Assembly: GCA_021788365.1 (NCBI GenBank)
Contig: JAJYKS010000016.1
Coordinates: 1-7,585 of the forward strand
Length of the DNA stretch: 7,585 nucleotides
Reading direction: 5' to 3'
From: a bacterium
GTDB lineage: Bacteria > Patescibacteria > Microgenomatia > UBA1400 > UBA12108
The position numbers were made by a program, and so were the translations under genes. Under the pieces are notes generated by a model that searched no databases, was not told the DNA's origin, and saw only the letters and a list, made by a program, of their open reading frames with translations. Below are positions 5,798-7,585 of the stretch, piece by piece; positions within the stretch are counted from its first letter, which is position 1; every line of letters starts with the position of its first letter.

Positions 5798-7585
5798 CTA
5801 ACCAAGTTCAATAGTTATTTTTTTGTACTGCGGCAGACCCTGCTGATAGAGCTGCTGTATTTGCGAAGATGAAAGCGAAGAGTTGTATATCTGCAGATTA
5901 CTCACACTTCCTGGAAAACCGTTATTACAACCGGAATTGGGATTTGCTCCGATAACTAACAAACTTTTAGGAGCTGTACTTAAAGTAGCACTATAAGGAG
6001 TCATGCCGGCAGAGTTGCCGTTTAAATAAAATTTAACGTACGTGCCATTGTATTCAGCCACTATGTTGCTCCATTGTTTATAAGGAACCACGGTTGTACT
6101 GAACATATTTGTTTGAGTGGAGGTAGTAAATAGTTCCAGCATTATTCTATTCGGAGGATTCCATGTTGATCCACCACTTACTCCGAATCTAAATAGAAAT
6201 GAAGGAAGACCTCCAGTTAAATTATAGATGTTCGCCACGCTTACTTCACATTCACTATTTGGTAATTCATATATCCATGCAGATAAGGTTATGGCGTTAT
6301 TTTTAGAAAATGTACTATTATACGAAGTATCTTGAGAGATTATTCTGTTACTGCTCTGTCCGTTGAAACTTGCAACTGGGTAGTCAGTAGTAATGTTATA
6401 ATTTGTGTTCGTGTACGCCACATTAACTGGTGTACCGTTGTTGTTATTCCCGCTGTAGTCGTTAGGGTTTCCGTCAAGCGGCCACCAGCCGACAAGCCCG
6501 GAATTGCTTATTGGTACGCTGTTTATACCTTCCTGGTATAGTTGCTGTATCTGCGATGATGAAAGTGAGGTGTTGTATACTTGGATATTTGACATTGAGC
6601 CATTAAAATATCTAGTCCCCCCTGATTGATCACCTATGACCAACTGGTTATCCTTACTCGAGGCTATATATTCCGAAGCGGATATGCTCGCAACCATCTT
6701 TCCATTTACATAGATTGATGCGCCCGTAGAAGTTGTAGTAAACGCTACGAAGCTCCAGGCGTTAAGGGGAATTTTTATGGGAGTGCAAAAATTTGAATTT
6801 GGATTCCATAGGTATAATGTGCCCCCTACGCCACCACAATAGCCGGATCCTGAGGGAACCAAAAAAAACTGGTAATACCCCCCATCACTACCTGAAACTC
6901 CGTCTGTCTCTACTATAGGTTTTAGATGCGCAGTGTTATAGTTTGCTGGATTTATCCATGCTGTTACGGTAAATGGAAATTCAAAGCTATTCGCGGTAAT
7001 GTAGCTGCTCGCACCGTTGAAATTTCCAGTCAAGAAACTTGTTTGGTTGTTTGCCGTAGACCATGCGCTGTTTACGAACGCGCCGTTGTTGTTGTGCGTG
7101 CTCAGGTCGTATACGGTGTTGCCGGATCCGATGTTGAGCGGCCACCATCCGACAACGTTCCCCGCGATCGTGTAGTTTCCATTGAACGCGGTTACCGTTA
7201 TGTTGGCTAGTTGCGTCGACGAAGTATTCGCTGTCAGGATGGCCGTGGCGTTGCCGTTGGCGTTGGAGTATGTGGCGTACTCGCCACTCTGCGATCCGAA
7301 GCTACCTGCTGTCGAAGTGAAACCAACGATATCGCCTACTGCATTTCCGCCGTTCTGGTTGCTGACGTGCGCATCTATCTGTGCAGTGTCGTAGAAAGCC
7401 ACACCGTATGGCGCTCCCTGGTTTCCATTGCCTGAGTAGTCGTTAGCATTGCCGTTGAGCGGCCACCAACCTATTAGTCCTGCGTTACTTATAGGCGTGC
7501 CTCCTATACCACTATGATAAAGCAATTGTATCTGCGGTAACGAAAGCGAAGTGTTGTAAACCTGGACGTCGGCAATCTGACCGTC
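5798..7585 (-). CDS. Multi-domain LamG / Ig-like surface protein, N-terminus beyond window edge
   Basis: The frame is open from the right edge (7585) to TAG at 5800-5798, giving 595 residues here. It is a C-terminal part: the first 28 in-window residues (IADVQVYNTSLS, QIQLLY) are the tail of a LamG domain whose start lies outside. The possible TTG start at 7525-7523 lies inside this LamG tail and is not credible. Order after that: LamG head (GWWPLNGNANDYSGN, about 39-53); Ig-like segment resembling Big_1 (about 68-133: AQIDAHVSNQNGG, GDIVGFTSTAGSF, NATAILTA, ITVTA); LamG at about 145-354, opening with a variant head (GWWPLNIGSGNTVYD); hinge; LamG at about 364-583; short tail ITIELG. Between 7525 and the stop there are only ten Lys and four Arg in 575 residues, and many N-x-S/T sequons, fitting a glycosylated extracytoplasmic protein, possibly of an acidophile. 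No C-terminal anchor is visible, so anchoring must be N-terminal. Likely adhesin or carbohydrate-binding surface protein; ligand unknown. Confidence 0.92.
   Translation of the reverse strand, partial: DGQIADVQVYNTSLSLPQIQLLYHSGIGGTPISNAGLIGWWPLNGNANDYSGNGNQGAPYGVAFYDTAQIDAHVSNQNGGNAVGDIVGFTSTAGSFGSQSGEYATYSNANGNATAILTANTSSTQLANITVTAFNGNYTIAGNVVGWWPLNIGSGNTVYDLSTHNNNGAFVNSAWSTANNQTSFLTGNFNGASSYITANSFEFPFTVTAWINPANYNTAHLKPIVETDGVSGSDGGYYQFFLVPSGSGYCGGVGGTLYLWNPNSNFCTPIKIPLNAWSFVAFTTTSTGASIYVNGKMVASISASEYIASSKDNQLVIGDQSGGTRYFNGSMSNIQVYNTSLSSSQIQQLYQEGINSVPISNSGLVGWWPLDGNPNDYSGNNNNGTPVNVAYTNTNYNITTDYPVASFNGQSSNRIISQDTSYNSTFSKNNAITLSAWIYELPNSECEVSVANIYNLTGGLPSFLFRFGVSGGSTWNPPNRIMLELFTTSTQTNMFSTTVVPYKQWSNIVAEYNGTYVKFYLNGNSAGMTPYSATLSTAPKSLLVIGANPNSGCNNGFPGSVSNLQIYNSSLSSSQIQQLYQQGLPQYKKITIELG
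5837..5911 (-). repeat. LamG tail half-unit closing the first gene
   Basis: Encodes SVSNLQIYNSSLSSSQIQQLY and QQG. Nearly identical in protein to the tail at 6601, with SLSSSQIQQLYQ repeated exactly, but no GWWPL head follows. The gene ends 12 codons later. Confidence 0.75.
6434..6601 (-). repeat. LamG tail-to-head hinge, copy 2 (joins two complete LamG domains)
   Basis: Encodes SNIQVYNTSLSSSQIQQLY, QEGINSVPISNSG, then LVGWWPLDGNPNDYSGNNNNG. This is the regular situation: tail of one LamG, 10-residue linker, head of the next full LamG. The plus-strand DNA shares the short stretch ggccaccag with the copies at 3158-3322 and 1275-1436 and differs by one base from copy 1. Confidence 0.8.
7082..7159 (-). 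repeat. Divergent LamG head following the Ig-like segment
   Basis: Encodes NVVGWWPLNIGSGNTVYDLS and THNNNG. It keeps GWWPLN and NNNG but has an insertion in place of GN-NDYSG, and lacks the preceding LamG tail because an Ig-like domain precedes it. It opens a complete LamG domain. Confidence 0.65.
7415..7585 (-). repeat. LamG tail-to-head hinge, copy 1 (leads into Ig-like domain)
   Basis: Encodes IADVQVYNTSLS, QIQLLYHSGI, a short linker TPISNAG, then LIGWWPLNGNANDYSGN. Shared with the copies at 6434-6601, 3158-3322 and 1275-1436. What follows is not the rest of a LamG but an Ig-like segment, so the LamG head here looks truncated or reused as a linker. Confidence 0.75.

Noticed and set aside
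5818..5824. A7 run on the coding strand near the end of the first gene as a programmed frameshift site
   Set aside because: Only seven codons remain before the stop and no downstream frame with protein-like content would be joined; an ordinary Lys-Lys codon pair explains it.
6926..7435. Overlapping plus-strand open frames opposite the LamG/Ig-like gene
   Set aside because: They oppose well-conserved protein motifs on the minus strand and contradict the operon direction.
7523..7525. TTG as the start codon of the first LamG protein
   Set aside because: The frame continues open to the window edge and the upstream residues (IADVQVYNTSLS) are a clear LamG tail, so this TTG is an internal Leu codon.
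1275..7585. CRISPR-like or direct-repeat array
   Set aside because: The repeats are degenerate at the DNA level, irregularly spaced and in coding frame; they are protein-domain repeats.

Overview
The window looks archaeal, most likely from a DPANN lineage such as Micrarchaeota. This rests on several signs. A textbook GGTGATC ribosome-binding site and a GGTGAT site precede two of the starts. Isoleucine is often coded by ATA. The N-termini are archaeal pilin-like (K-G, hydrophobic, S/T-I/L-D), and the proteins are very rich in Ser/Asn/Gly/Thr/Tyr and poor in Lys/Arg. The lineage is an inference; no phylogenetic marker gene lies in the window.

Everything real is on the minus strand and reads right to left as one tightly packed operon covering essentially all 7585 bases. 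In transcription order: (1) >7585..5798, the 3' part of a large multi-domain LamG/Ig-like surface protein whose N-terminus lies outside the window; (2) 5788..5246, a 180-residue pilin-like protein; (3) 5227..3005, a 740-residue chimera of a pilin-like N-terminus, a PQQ-type beta-propeller and a LamG lectin-like domain; (4) 3008..<1, a giant protein of at least 1002 residues with an N-terminal membrane anchor, a LamG domain, a DUF2341 domain with its usual companion, and the start of a further LamG, running off the left edge. Intergenic gaps are 9 nt, 18 nt and a 4-nt ATGA overlap, so there is no noncoding stretch worth the name, and no RNA gene, CRISPR array, transposon or terminator was seen. 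The operon promoter must lie to the right of the window.

The four products look like one extracytoplasmic system: small pilin-like subunits plus large adhesin-like proteins carrying carbohydrate-binding-type folds. A pilus or pseudopilus with propeller/lectin-bearing subunits, conceptually like bacterial pili tipped by PilY1, is a reasonable but unproven hypothesis.

The most striking structural signal is a recurrent hinge: a LamG tail (IADVQ-Y-SL-QI-LY-EGI) followed by a LamG head (GWWPL-GN-NDYSGNNN). It recurs in three of the four genes and leads into different domains each time: LamG, an Ig-like domain, DUF2341, or a short C-terminal tail. The segments between hinges also differ in base composition (about 30-37% GC in several LamG/DUF2341-companion cores against 50-57% elsewhere). 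Together these suggest domain shuffling by recombination at the hinge.
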